Source: Ruminococcoides intestinihominis
GTDB lineage: Bacteria; Bacillota; Clostridia; Oscillospirales; Acutalibacteraceae
Direction of reading: 5' to 3'
NCBI RefSeq assembly: GCF_040096285.1
Contig: NZ_JBBMEY010000006.1
Coordinates: forward strand, 1 to 64,000
Length of the DNA stretch: 64,000 nt
Shown here: in pieces, positions 16,276 to 25,875 of the stretch
How positions within the stretch are numbered: the first letter of the stretch is position 1
Layout: each line of letters begins with the position of its first letter
Made by a program: the position numbers and the translations under genes
Notes under the pieces: generated by a model
The model's database searches: none
What the model saw: only the letters and a program-made list of their open reading frames with translations
Told to the model about the DNA's origin: nothing

Positions 16276-16569
16276 TTACTTTACTTTAACTTTTAGTCTT
16301 AGCACATTTACACCGTTAACTCTAATCTTTAGAGTAGTTGTGCCTTTCTTTAGTGCTTTAACCTTAATAGAAGTTGTGTTAGCCTTTGAAACAATCTTTG
16401 CAACCTTAGTGTTGTAATACTTATTGTTTATATTTGCAACTTTACCTGTTAATTATACTGTAGCAGTTTTGCCTTTCTTCAAGTTCAAAGTAGTTCTGCT
16501 TAGTTTAGGAGAAGTAGTAACTGTTACATAGCAATAAAGTTTCTTGCCATTTGTAAGTGTTGCAGTAAT
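16276..16569 (-). pseudogene. 3' remnant of a secreted Ig-like (Big) domain protein
   Basis: Translation of the minus strand from the sbcC stop gives about 97 residues beginning ITATLTNGKKLYCYVTVTT. It contains LKKGKTATV, then an in-frame TAA, then LTGKVANINNKYYNTKVAKI and a basic end in LRLKVKVK with its own stop at 16276-16278. The pattern (KKGxTxT, TKVAKIV, LKKGTTTLKI) is that of Big_2 Ig domains like those ending the surface proteins between 39 and 64 kb. There is no start codon or ribosome site, one internal stop, and the N-terminal part is gone. It is a decayed 3' end left by a rearrangement. It happens to be in frame with sbcC beyond the sbcC stop. Confidence 0.8.
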
Positions 16570-19332
16570 TTAACAAATAATTTCAATTTTACTACCTTTA
16601 TTAGGGGTTTTGGTAACAACAATCTGTTTATCAATTCTATCCTTTAGTTCTGTTACATGGGAAATAATACCTACAAGTCGGTTACTGCCGGAAAGTTTAA
16701 TAAGTACATTCATCGCTTGTCTTAATGATTCATCATCAAGTGAACCAAAGCCTTCATCAACAAACATTGTATCAATTTTAATACCACCGGCTGAGGACTG
16801 AATTTCATCAGAAAGACCCAAAGCTAATGAAAGTGCAGCCTTAAAGGACTCACCACCGGAAAGTGAACTAATTGCTCTTTCACTGCCACAATGATGGTCA
16901 TATACATTAAGGTCAAGTCCGAATTTAGTTCTGCCATCACTTGACTCTGTTTGGCGAACCAACTCATACTGACCACTTGTCATTTCCATTAATCGTTTAT
17001 TTGCTTTAGCAAGAATACGGTCAAAGTAATTTAACTGTACAAATGTTTCAAGCTCCATCTTGTTAACACCGATACCACCATTGGCTGTACTTGCAAGTGG
17101 TGAAATCAGCTTAAATTCTTTTTCAGCCTTGATAAGATTTTCATTTTCTCTCTTTACATTAACCAAAACATTTGTGTTAGCAGAATATCTATAATTAATG
17201 GCTTTAGTTTCATTAGATAAATCACTGATAGCCTTTTCAGTTTCATCTCTCTTGATTTTAACCTTATCTATATCCGGTACCTTATCTATCTTTTCAAGTT
17301 GACCTTTTAATGCTTTGATTGATGCATCGGTTGCTGAAATCAATTTTTCATACTGATTATATTTTTCTAATACAGAATTATAATCAGCCTTTTCAGCATT
17401 TATAACTTCATTAATACTGTTAATCTTCTTAACTGCTTCACTTTCACTACCAAACTGTAATTCTTTCTTTAGAGAATTATACTGCTCTTCATAAGAAGTA
17501 ATATCAGCTTCACAAGACGCTACTGCCATCTTTACTACGGTAATTCGCTTATTCAGTTCATTGATTTCATTATTCTTTTCAGGAATAATTCTTTCAAGTT
17601 CCTGCTTTCTGTTACTCTTTATTTGTAATGCTTTTAAGGTTTTGTCTAGCTTAACATAATTATCTGCTAAATCAGAAACCTCTTTCTTAATAATTTCAAG
17701 AGCATCAAGCAACTTGTAATCACCTAATATTTCTTGAACCTTTGTTTCAAGGGCATTTGCCTTTTCCTTTAATTCACCATGTTTGCTAAAAACATTTTGT
17801 CTTTCAGTATCAACAACTTTTTGATACCTTTCGTAATTGTTCTTTGCTGACTCAACCATTTCTTTAGTTGGTGCATTAGGCAACTTAACTGCTTTATGAG
17901 GATGGACTGTTGAACCACATACAGGACAAGGCTTATTTTCTTCCAAACTATCAGCCAAAACACCGGCTTGGTCATTAAGATAGGCTATACTTAAATTGTC
18001 GTATTCATCCTTGTAACCATTGGCAACCTTCAACTTATTTTCAAAATCAGTTTTGACAGTAATGTATTTTTCTTGAAGTTTTTGTAGGTTTTTAATTTCC
18101 TCTTCTATACCTCTAAGTACATTACCTTTTTCCTCAATGCTTTCCTTTTGATTAGAAATTTTCTCTATCTCAACTTGAACATTACCCATTGTTTCAAGTT
18201 CCTTAGAATTCTTTTCAACCTCTAGGGAAAGGCTTTCAGCTTTATCTGATAATTCTTTTACAGAATTTTCATTCTTCTTTTTCTCAATGCTTTTATTCTG
18301 TAACTGACTGCTTAGAGAGTCAAGTCCCTTATACTTAGGCAAGGTATTTTGGATTTTGCCAATCTCTTGTCCAAGTTCAGTCCATCGCTTTTCTTTGTTC
18401 TTTTCTAGTAGTTCAGCCTTTGAACTTTTCAAACTAGTATTTAGATTAGCTAAGTTTTCGGAATTAGTTTTAATCTTATGAGATAATTCTACATAAGAAT
18501 TATAATTTTCAATACTTTTATCCAGAGAAGTCTTTTGGCTTTCTAATTTCTCTTTCTTTTCTTCTAATGCTTTTAATTCTTTTTCATCATTAGAAATGAG
18601 GTTAGTTAGAAAGTTCTCAATCTCTTCTATATTTGGAACTACACTTTTTGCCTTTTCAATTAAGGCAACATTATCCTCTGTTTCTTCACAAATTGTACCG
18701 TCAATATACTGCTGTACACTTAACCTCTCTTGTTTCAATTTACTGTCAACAATACTCTTTTGGGCAGATAAGGCTCTTTGTAAGGTTTCATATTTTTCTG
18801 TTTTGAAAATATGTCTAAAAATCTTCTGCTTTTCAGTTGTACCGGAAGTAAGTAACTTTTTGAATTCACCTTGAGCCAACATAACAATCTGTGAAAACTG
18901 ATTTTTATCTAAACCGATAATTTCTTTTATCTTGGTATCAACTGCATTTTTGGAAGAAACCACACTACCATCGGGATAAACAAGCTCAGCATTAGTAGGT
19001 TCTTTTACAAAGCCATCTCCCCTTTTCTTAGGACGCAAATACTCAGGGTTTCTCTTAATTTGATAAACCTTACCACCATATTCAAATTTCAGTTGAACCT
19101 CTGTTTTAGTTTCAGGGTCGGCATACTTTGACCTTAGGGTTTTATTTTCACGACCATCTGTACTGGCATCTCCATAAAGGGCAAAATGAATAGCATCAAA
19201 GATTGTGGTTTTACCTGCACCTGTGTCACCTGTAATTAGGTAAAGTCCACTTTTGCCTAGGCTTTCCATATCAATAGTAACTGTATCTGCATAGGACTCA
19301 AAGGCTGATATTGTAATACTTAATGGTCGCAT
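16570..19332 (-). CDS. sbcC: Exonuclease subunit SbcC (Rad50-like ATPase)
   Basis: SMC-like ATPase subunit of the SbcCD nuclease, which opens hairpins and protein-blocked ends in DNA repair. 920 residues: N-terminal Walker A LITGDTGAGKTTIFDAIHFA, two long coiled coils (about 190-460 and 520-730) around the zinc hook CPVCG near residue 480, and the C-terminal ABC signature SSLSGGESFKAALSLALG with Walker B IDTMFVDEGFGSLD. A TTG at 19347 lies in the GGGAGG ribosome site, so the start is ATG 19332, overlapping the sbcD stop (TAATG). The 3' end abuts a decayed Ig-domain gene. Confidence 0.95.
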   Translation of the reverse strand: MRPLSITISAFESYADTVTIDMESLGKSGLYLITGDTGAGKTTIFDAIHFALYGDASTDGRENKTLRSKYADPETKTEVQLKFEYGGKVYQIKRNPEYLRPKKRGDGFVKEPTNAELVYPDGSVVSSKNAVDTKIKEIIGLDKNQFSQIVMLAQGEFKKLLTSGTTEKQKIFRHIFKTEKYETLQRALSAQKSIVDSKLKQERLSVQQYIDGTICEETEDNVALIEKAKSVVPNIEEIENFLTNLISNDEKELKALEEKKEKLESQKTSLDKSIENYNSYVELSHKIKTNSENLANLNTSLKSSKAELLEKNKEKRWTELGQEIGKIQNTLPKYKGLDSLSSQLQNKSIEKKKNENSVKELSDKAESLSLEVEKNSKELETMGNVQVEIEKISNQKESIEEKGNVLRGIEEEIKNLQKLQEKYITVKTDFENKLKVANGYKDEYDNLSIAYLNDQAGVLADSLEENKPCPVCGSTVHPHKAVKLPNAPTKEMVESAKNNYERYQKVVDTERQNVFSKHGELKEKANALETKVQEILGDYKLLDALEIIKKEVSDLADNYVKLDKTLKALQIKSNRKQELERIIPEKNNEINELNKRITVVKMAVASCEADITSYEEQYNSLKKELQFGSESEAVKKINSINEVINAEKADYNSVLEKYNQYEKLISATDASIKALKGQLEKIDKVPDIDKVKIKRDETEKAISDLSNETKAINYRYSANTNVLVNVKRENENLIKAEKEFKLISPLASTANGGIGVNKMELETFVQLNYFDRILAKANKRLMEMTSGQYELVRQTESSDGRTKFGLDLNVYDHHCGSERAISSLSGGESFKAALSLALGLSDEIQSSAGGIKIDTMFVDEGFGSLDDESLRQAMNVLIKLSGSNRLVGIISHVTELKDRIDKQIVVTKTPNKGSKIEIIC

Positions 19333-20465
19333 TAGTTTTCCTCCCAAATCTTATCAATTAAGTTTCTCATAATTTCTTCTTGTTCTTCACTCATATCTTG
19401 ATTATTCTGTTGTTTAAAAAGATCGGCAAAAAGTTCAAAGGGACTTTTACTTTCAATATTTTCTATAGCATCAACAGTACCACTACCTCTTGTTCGTAGG
19501 TTATCATAATCAAGTTTCATAATATTGGGATAAATAGACCTTAGCTTACCGATTGCATCAGGAATATCCTCCTCATCAGTTAAAGTGATATGTAGGTAGT
19601 CCTCTGTGTTTGTACTTTCATAACTACTCTTTAGAGTTAGTTCATAATAAGTACCACGAATTTCTCTCATATCTCTAAATGGTGTTAGTGGGATTTTGGA
19701 ATACTCTATATTTCCCTTATCATTAAAATCCAGGATAGTAACTGACTTAATATTCTTAGCCTCTGAGAAAGAATACTTTAGTGGTGTGCCACAATATCTA
19801 ATGTTATCTTTACCTACAGTTTGTTCTCTGTGGATATGACCAAGTGCCACATAGTCAAAGCCATCAAATACTTCACCACTAACATTGTCAGTACCACCTA
19901 CTATAATATCCTCAGACTCAGAAAGTTCAACACCTGTAACAAACTGATGGGTAACAAGAATATTTCTCTCACTAAAATCTACATTCATATTGTCAATTGC
20001 AACTTTTACTGCATCGGTATAATTTTCAATATTTTCATCAGGGAAATATCTTCTAATATCAGCCGGTCTAACAAATGGCAATAGATAAAAGTTAACTTCT
20101 CCATAATCATCATTTAATGTAATAGGCTTAACATTGCCATCATAAACAGGTGAAAGAAAAATTTTATTTTCCGTCATCATTCTGCCACCATATGATATGC
20201 GTTCAGGACTGTCGTGGTTGCCACTAATAACAAATACATTTACATTTCTGCTGGACAACTGATATAAAAATTCATCAAAAAGTTCTAATGCCTCATTAGG
20301 TGGTAGTGACCTATCATATACATCTCCTGCAATAATGACAGTTTCTACCTTTTCATCATCTATTATATGTAAAATTTCTTTTAGGATATATATTTGGTCT
20401 TGTAGCATTGAATATTCATTTACTTTCTTACCAATATGTAAGTCACTTAGGTGCATTATTTTCAT
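19332..20465 (-). CDS. sbcD: Exonuclease subunit SbcD (Mre11-like nuclease)
   Basis: Mn-dependent nuclease partner of SbcC. 377 residues with metallophosphoesterase motifs MHLSDLHIGK (1-14), IIAGDVYDRS (about 44), VISGNHDSPERISYG (about 78), ILVTHQFVTG (about 169) and VALGHIHREQ (about 205), then a capping domain. The last 40 residues are acidic and glutamine-rich. The stop overlaps the sbcC start, so the two subunits are translationally coupled. Confidence 0.95.
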   Translation of the reverse strand: MKIMHLSDLHIGKKVNEYSMLQDQIYILKEILHIIDDEKVETVIIAGDVYDRSLPPNEALELFDEFLYQLSSRNVNVFVISGNHDSPERISYGGRMMTENKIFLSPVYDGNVKPITLNDDYGEVNFYLLPFVRPADIRRYFPDENIENYTDAVKVAIDNMNVDFSERNILVTHQFVTGVELSESEDIIVGGTDNVSGEVFDGFDYVALGHIHREQTVGKDNIRYCGTPLKYSFSEAKNIKSVTILDFNDKGNIEYSKIPLTPFRDMREIRGTYYELTLKSSYESTNTEDYLHITLTDEEDIPDAIGKLRSIYPNIMKLDYDNLRTRGSGTVDAIENIESKSPFELFADLFKQQNNQDMSEEQEEIMRNLIDKIWEEN

Positions 20466-20561
20466 AGAATTTCTCCTTAACTTGTTACTGTATTTTCATT
20501 ATAGCATTGATAAAAGTAAAAATGTTGTGATTTGCAAGACTTTTTATAAATTATATTAAAA

Positions 20562-20780
20562 TTATTGATGTTCATACGGTATATTATCTCTGTATCTTAT
20601 TTCTTTTAATGCTTTCATCATTTCTTTTTCATCTAGATTTTGATTAACTAAATCTAATATTTCATTTATTCTTTTTTCAGAAGATAACAAACCATCTGCT
20701 AGTTCATACATTAATTTTTCTGTATATCGTTCCATACAAACTATAATAACATGACAAAAATTTTTATCCGAACCAACCAT
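20562..20780 (-). CDS. Small helical protein of unknown function
   Basis: 72 residues, mostly predicted helix (YTEKLMYELADGLLSSEKRI and LDEKEMMKALKEIRYR), no signal peptide. GAAAGAG stands nine bases before the ATG. I do not recognise a family. The C-terminal tail RDNIPYEHQ resembles the tail RKDNVPYEQ of the TPR protein at 33131-34183, and the DNA of these tails is also similar over about 25 bases. Upstream, 20832-20845 (AAGATAAGTCCCAT on the minus strand) recurs near 34314 next to that TPR gene. The two loci may share history. Coding status is likely but not certain. Confidence 0.55.
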   Translation of the reverse strand: MVGSDKNFCHVIIVCMERYTEKLMYELADGLLSSEKRINEILDLVNQNLDEKEMMKALKEIRYRDNIPYEHQ

Positions 20781-20907
20781 AGCAATTCACTCTTTCTAAT
20801 CTATATAAATATAATACCACATTCTCTGTACCAAAAATGGGACTTATCTTCCATATTGATAATTTAAATAAGAATAAATAAAATTATATACTTTTTGCAC
20901 AAAAATA

Positions 20908-20937
20908 TTGATTTTATATATTGTTTTATAGTATAAT
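20908..20937 (+). promoter_or_regulatory. Promoter of the ClC gene
   Basis: TTGATT (20908-20913), 18-bp spacer, TATAAT (20932-20937). Confidence 0.6.
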
Positions 20938-20966
20938 AATTTTATAATTAGTTTGGAGGAGATGGA

Positions 20967-22214
20967 ATGAAAAAGCACACAATAGCTAATAATTTTCTGT
21001 ACTACTTATTTTGTGGATTTAGTGGTGCAGTAGTTTCTCTTATAGTATGGTTATTTTTAAAGCTGATGAACTACGGTATTCATTTACTGTGGAATGTTGT
21101 ACCTCAAAATATTGACTTTAAGTTTTACACACTTATTGTTTGTACAGTAGGTGGTATAGTTCTTGGAATATGGCAAAAATACACTAACGCTATACCTGAT
21201 GAACTTGATGAAGTTATGAAGAAAGTTAAGAAAGACAAATTCTATCCTTACAACAGAGTTCTTTTCCTATGTATATCTGCTTTATTGCCTTTAGTCTTTG
21301 GTGGCAGTATCGGTCCTGAAGCCGGTCTTACCGGTGTTATTGTGGGTCTTTGTTACTGGGCAGGTAGTCATATGAAAGATGCAAAAAGCAAAATTCCCGA
21401 ACTTATGGAAGTTGGAATCAGTGCTACCCTTAGTGCAGTTTTTTATGCACCTTTATTTGGTCTTGCATCTGTCAGTGAAGAAAGACTTGACAGCAAAGAC
21501 AAGCCTGACCTTGTACAGTCAACAAAAATCATTTCAAATATTGTTGCAGTACTTTTTGCCGGTGGTACTTTGCTAGTGCTAAACTCAATATTCGGTGGTG
21601 GTATGGGATTGCCTAAACTTGGTGGTGAAAGTATCTCTACTGCTGAATATTTACTTGCAATACCTCTCTCTATTGTTGGGATAATTTGCGGCTTTATATT
21701 TGTAATGGCTGAAAAGTTCAGTGAAAAAATTTTCAAAGTAATTCAAGGTAAGTGTGGCATTATAGTCAGCACAACTCTCGGTGGTATTATCCTAGGTGTT
21801 GTTGGTACATATTTTCCTTTGTCAATGTTTTCAGGTGAAGAAAGTATCAATGTACTTAAAGACGGCTATATAAAATTTGCACCTTGGGTACTTATTGGTA
21901 GTGGACTGTTAAAATTATTTTTAACTAACGTTTGCATAAAATCAGGTTGGAAAGGTGGTCACTTCTTCCCTGTAATTTTCTGTGGTGTTAGTATTGGCTT
22001 TGGTATCGGTATGCTAACAGGTCTTGATGTTGCATTTTGTTCAGCTGTTGTTACTGCCGGTTTACTGGGTGTAACAATGAAAAAGCCTTTGGCAGTTACA
22101 ATGCTACTGTTACTTTGTTTTGATGTTAATGTCATCCCTTGGGTATTACTTTCTGCTTTTATCGGTAGTGTAGTTCCTACAAAAATTTTCAAACTAAATA
22201 AGACTGATAAATAA
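20967..22214 (+). CDS. ClC-family chloride channel/transporter
   Basis: 415-residue membrane protein with about 10-11 hydrophobic segments and ClC signatures: FGGSIGPEAGLTGV (about residue 110, the G-x-x-G-P anion-path motif), FYAPLFGLASVSEE, and GWKGGHFFPVIF (about residue 325, the GxFxP motif). No CBS domains follow. In classical exchangers the first motif is GREGP with the gating Glu; here the residue before GP is Ile, so proton-coupled exchange is doubtful and a channel or a different anion preference is possible. Strong AGGAG ribosome site. Single gene with its own promoter and terminator. Confidence 0.88.
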   Translation: MKKHTIANNFLYYLFCGFSGAVVSLIVWLFLKLMNYGIHLLWNVVPQNIDFKFYTLIVCTVGGIVLGIWQKYTNAIPDELDEVMKKVKKDKFYPYNRVLFLCISALLPLVFGGSIGPEAGLTGVIVGLCYWAGSHMKDAKSKIPELMEVGISATLSAVFYAPLFGLASVSEERLDSKDKPDLVQSTKIISNIVAVLFAGGTLLVLNSIFGGGMGLPKLGGESISTAEYLLAIPLSIVGIICGFIFVMAEKFSEKIFKVIQGKCGIIVSTTLGGIILGVVGTYFPLSMFSGEESINVLKDGYIKFAPWVLIGSGLLKLFLTNVCIKSGWKGGHFFPVIFCGVSIGFGIGMLTGLDVAFCSAVVTAGLLGVTMKKPLAVTMLLLLCFDVNVIPWVLLSAFIGSVVPTKIFKLNKTDK

Positions 22215-22219
22215 GCATA

Positions 22220-22258
22220 ATACCCTTATTACTTCTACCGTAATAAGGGTATATTTAT
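22220..22258 (+). terminator. Terminator of the ClC gene
   Basis: Perfect 13-bp stem ATACCCTTATTAC (22220-22232) / GTAATAAGGGTAT (22240-22252), followed by ATTTATTTT. Confidence 0.8.
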
Positions 22259-22296
22259 TTTAAACTTTTATGATACTATTTTTAAATTATATTTAA

Positions 22297-22325
22297 TTGA
22301 ACGCAAAAATTTCATATGATAAAAT
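22297..22325 (+). promoter_or_regulatory. Promoter of the dockerin protease gene
   Basis: TTGAAC (22297-22302), 17-bp spacer, TAAAAT (22320-22325). Confidence 0.55.
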
Positions 22326-22366
22326 ATAATAAATAATAATATACATTATAGAAAAGGCGATTTAAA

Positions 22367-25300
22367 ATGAAACATAGTAAAAAATTACTGTCAATATTAC
22401 TGGCAATAACTGCAACTTTATCTTCATTACCTTTTACTGCTATATCGGCAAATATGGCTACAGTTGATAAAGAAAATATTTCTACTATAAAAAGCAAATT
22501 AAATGATGATGGCAGTATCAGTTACATAAAAGATAACACTAGAGAAGTATCTGTTGAGTCACTTAATGATACAAAAAGTACAAAAGCTACTTATCCAAAA
22601 AAGTATGACTTAAGAGATTATAAAAGAGTTACTAAAGTAAAGGATCAAGGTGATGATGGTTACTGTTGGTCATTTGGTTCTGCTGCATCTATTGAATCTA
22701 ACATTCTGTCAAACCCTAGCCTATCAAAAAAGATTGGTGACAATCCATCAGAAAAGCTTGACATTGCACAAACTGCAACACCTTATTACATTATGACAAA
22801 TACTGATGATGAAAATTCACCTTTTTATAATGACTATTTTTATGATGAGTACAAAGGTTCATATGGTGGTTGGCCTGTTTATGTTGCACAAGGACTAAAC
22901 TGTGGTTTCGGTACTTATCCTGAAACATTGATGCCTTATGAAAATTCACTTCTTGGATATTCCGATACACTTAAATATTATTCTGATTATCACCTAAAAG
23001 AATATAATCAGCTTAGCAATGATGCTAATACATTAAAAGACAACATTATAAATAACGGTGCTATCGGAGTATATTATTACAATTTATCTCGTTGTTACTC
23101 TAAAGATACATTTTCTTATTGTGATAGCAAAGAAGAAATCGAAAAAGGCTATGAACAACCTCATGTTGTAGCAATTGTTGGTTGGAACGATAATTATAGT
23201 CGTGACAAGTTTGACGGTACAGTAAAGCCTAGGAACAACGGTGCTTGGCTTTGCAAAAACAGTTGGGGTACTGACAATCAAGACAAAGGATATTTTTGGC
23301 TATCATATGAATGTGCAGACACTCAATTCTTTCAATTTATAATGCAAGACAACTCAGCCTATGACAATGAATATCAGTTAGGTTACTACTATGGAGCTGC
23401 AGTAAATGTTGATAAGTCAGCAAATATATTTACTGCTAAAAGTGATGAAGAAATCACTCAGGTTAGCTTTGGCACAAGTAGTTCATACACTTACGATATT
23501 TCTGTTTACAAGCTAAACAAAAATTACAAGTCACCTACTGACGGTACAGTAATTGCTAAAACAAGTGGTAAAGCTGACAACATTGGTATTCACTACATTG
23601 ACCTACCTAGTGGTGTAAAGGTAAATGCAGGTGATAAATTTTCTGTTGTAGTCAGTAGCAAAGGTAAATATTATATTACTGTTGATGATATAAAAGATAA
23701 ACCACATAGTAGAAAAAATTCTTACTACTATGTTGGCAACAAGTGGGTTGACTCTACAACCACTTCACTTGGAATTTACTACTCTTCAATAAAAGCCTTT
23801 ACTAAAAATCTTGATAATAATGCAAAGGTAAAGAATGAACTTTCAGAAACCATCAACAAGGCTGAGAATACAAAATATCCTGAAGAAGCTCTAAAGGAAG
23901 ATGTTACTGCACTTAATACAGAAATTGAAAAGGGCAAGGAACTTTTAAGTAAAGAAAATGTATGTGCTTCTGACCTTAATAATTCTACTGCCTTAATTAA
24001 CTACAGATTACAAAACTTAGCTAACAGTGTTTATCACATTAACAGTATAGATGACTACAACAAATTGACAAAAGGGCTTCGTTCAGGGAATATTTTACCT
24101 AGTAAAATTATTCTAAATACAGACCTTGACTTTGAAGGCAGCTATATTAAAGATTCTTTATCTAACTGCTTAGGTAACTTAACTGTTCAATTCATCGGTA
24201 ATAATCATACAATCAAAAATGGTAAATTACCTGTATTTTCTGATATACAAAAAAATATGTATCAAAGTTTCTTCGGTAATTTAAAGTCTTCAAGTGTAAC
24301 AGACCTACACTTTGAGAACATTGCTGCTGATGGTACAAATAGTGTTTCTATTGTTTCTAACTCAATTATCAACTCAAAGTTAGACAATGTAACAGTAAGT
24401 AACTGCAAAATCAATTTAGACAAAAATACAACTGAACAACATTCAGCAGGTATTGCATATTCCTTTATCTCATCTTCCCTAGTAAATTGTTCTGTAACCT
24501 ATTGTGAATTTTATGGTTATAATGTATTTGAAACAGTTGACAGCAGTGATGATTGTATCTACTCAAACAACAATGCTTCTAACAACAAGATTGCATCTTA
24601 CTATGAAATAGGTGTATATGACAATAATGCTGACAAACCAAAGGACATTTACATCAACTTTAGTTCTTTTTCAGAAAATTATGTTTGTGAAAAAACTACT
24701 GATAACAAAACAAGAATTAAGGTTTATGCTGATGATTTCACAATAAATGATGACGATTGTCCTAAGGCTTTAACTAAAGGTGATGACGGTTACTACTACA
24801 TTAACATTGATGAAATCAGTGCTAGAACAGGTGTTAATGTAACAACTAACTACAGTAAAGAAGAGTCAGCATATCTATATAGGGTTGATTTAAAAACCAG
24901 ACAGGCTACACTAAAACAAGTTAAGCTTAAAGACTCAACAATCAACTTTGCATTACCTGAAAATATTTGTGGTGAAAAAATTGTTGGTACTGAGGATGGA
25001 ATTTTTGAAAATAGTGAATTCACATATGATATACAAAACCTTACAATTCCTGATAGCTACACATTCATAGGTAATGACTGTTTTGTGCAGTTAAGTAGTT
25101 TACAAACAGTAACAATAGGTAATGGTATTAAGGTTATACCTTACTCAGCTTTTTCTGACAAAGCTAATCTCCGTTCAGTAAAATTAGGTACAAGTGTTGA
25201 AGAAATCGGTGACTCTGCATTCTTAGGTGACTCAAACTTAAAGTCAATTATATTGCCAAATTCACTAAAGAAAATTGGTGAAAACGCATTCCAACAAACC

Positions 25301-25756
25301 GGTATCACAAACTATACATTAGGTGAAAATGTTACTAAGATTGGTATTGATTCAATAGGATATACTAACCTAAGTATTCCATGGGAAAATTACAGAACAG
25401 TAAGACTTCCTAAAGTAATCATCAATGGATATACTGATGCAGTAAAAAATTATGCTAAGAAAAACGGTTTTACTTTTAATGATTTAAGCAAAAATAAACC
25501 TATTACAACAAAATACAACTTTAACATTACTAATCCTAAGAGAGGTGATGTTAACCTTGACGGTTATATTAATGTTAAGGATTCATCACTGATTCAAAAG
25601 TATCTACTTAAGAAAGTTAAGCTAAATGATTTACAACTTTACAACTGTTCGGTAAAGGGTTGTGAAGAAACATTGACAGTTAAAAATGCAGTTGCAATTC
25701 AAAAGTATCTGGCTAAAAAGATTTCTACAATTACACCTTTTGAACCGGCAGGATAA
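22367..25756 (+). CDS. Secreted papain-family (C1) protease with LRR and dockerin
   Basis: 1129 residues, exported. A signal peptide (residues 1-28, KKLLSILLAITATLSSLPF) is followed by a C1A peptidase with oxyanion Gln and catalytic Cys in VKDQGDDGYCWSFG (about 99), His in HVVAIVGWNDN (about 266) and Asn in CKNSWGTD (about 298). Next come a lectin-like beta domain (about 345-485), a short helical FIVAR-like segment, a beta-rich region (570-780) and BspA-type LRR_5 repeats (about 880-1030, e.g. LRSVKLGTSVEEIGDSAF). The C-terminus is a type I dockerin: RGDVNLDGYINVKDSSLIQK is a full Ca-binding loop, while the second half is degenerate. The dockerin implies docking to a cohesin scaffold, as in cellulosome or amylosome systems. 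No cohesin is seen in the window. Confidence 0.9.
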   Translation: MKHSKKLLSILLAITATLSSLPFTAISANMATVDKENISTIKSKLNDDGSISYIKDNTREVSVESLNDTKSTKATYPKKYDLRDYKRVTKVKDQGDDGYCWSFGSAASIESNILSNPSLSKKIGDNPSEKLDIAQTATPYYIMTNTDDENSPFYNDYFYDEYKGSYGGWPVYVAQGLNCGFGTYPETLMPYENSLLGYSDTLKYYSDYHLKEYNQLSNDANTLKDNIINNGAIGVYYYNLSRCYSKDTFSYCDSKEEIEKGYEQPHVVAIVGWNDNYSRDKFDGTVKPRNNGAWLCKNSWGTDNQDKGYFWLSYECADTQFFQFIMQDNSAYDNEYQLGYYYGAAVNVDKSANIFTAKSDEEITQVSFGTSSSYTYDISVYKLNKNYKSPTDGTVIAKTSGKADNIGIHYIDLPSGVKVNAGDKFSVVVSSKGKYYITVDDIKDKPHSRKNSYYYVGNKWVDSTTTSLGIYYSSIKAFTKNLDNNAKVKNELSETINKAENTKYPEEALKEDVTALNTEIEKGKELLSKENVCASDLNNSTALINYRLQNLANSVYHINSIDDYNKLTKGLRSGNILPSKIILNTDLDFEGSYIKDSLSNCLGNLTVQFIGNNHTIKNGKLPVFSDIQKNMYQSFFGNLKSSSVTDLHFENIAADGTNSVSIVSNSIINSKLDNVTVSNCKINLDKNTTEQHSAGIAYSFISSSLVNCSVTYCEFYGYNVFETVDSSDDCIYSNNNASNNKIASYYEIGVYDNNADKPKDIYINFSSFSENYVCEKTTDNKTRIKVYADDFTINDDDCPKALTKGDDGYYYINIDEISARTGVNVTTNYSKEESAYLYRVDLKTRQATLKQVKLKDSTINFALPENICGEKIVGTEDGIFENSEFTYDIQNLTIPDSYTFIGNDCFVQLSSLQTVTIGNGIKVIPYSAFSDKANLRSVKLGTSVEEIGDSAFLGDSNLKSIILPNSLKKIGENAFQQTGITNYTLGENVTKIGIDSIGYTNLSIPWENYRTVRLPKVIINGYTDAVKNYAKKNGFTFNDLSKNKPITTKYNFNITNPKRGDVNLDGYINVKDSSLIQKYLLKKVKLNDLQLYNCSVKGCEETLTVKNAVAIQKYLAKKISTITPFEPAG

Positions 25757-25766
25757 AAGTTAACCC

Positions 25767-25800
25767 AACAACCTATACAAAAAAGTATAGGTTGTTTTTC
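25767..25800 (+). terminator. Terminator of the dockerin protease gene
   Basis: AACAACCTATAC (25767-25778) pairs with GTATAGGTTGTT (25785-25796), followed by TTTC. Confidence 0.82.
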
Positions 25801-25875
25801 TTTAGGAAAAAGTTATATTTCATTGACTAATAATTTTTCTGTTGATATAATTTTATTAGATAATGAGGTGGTTTT

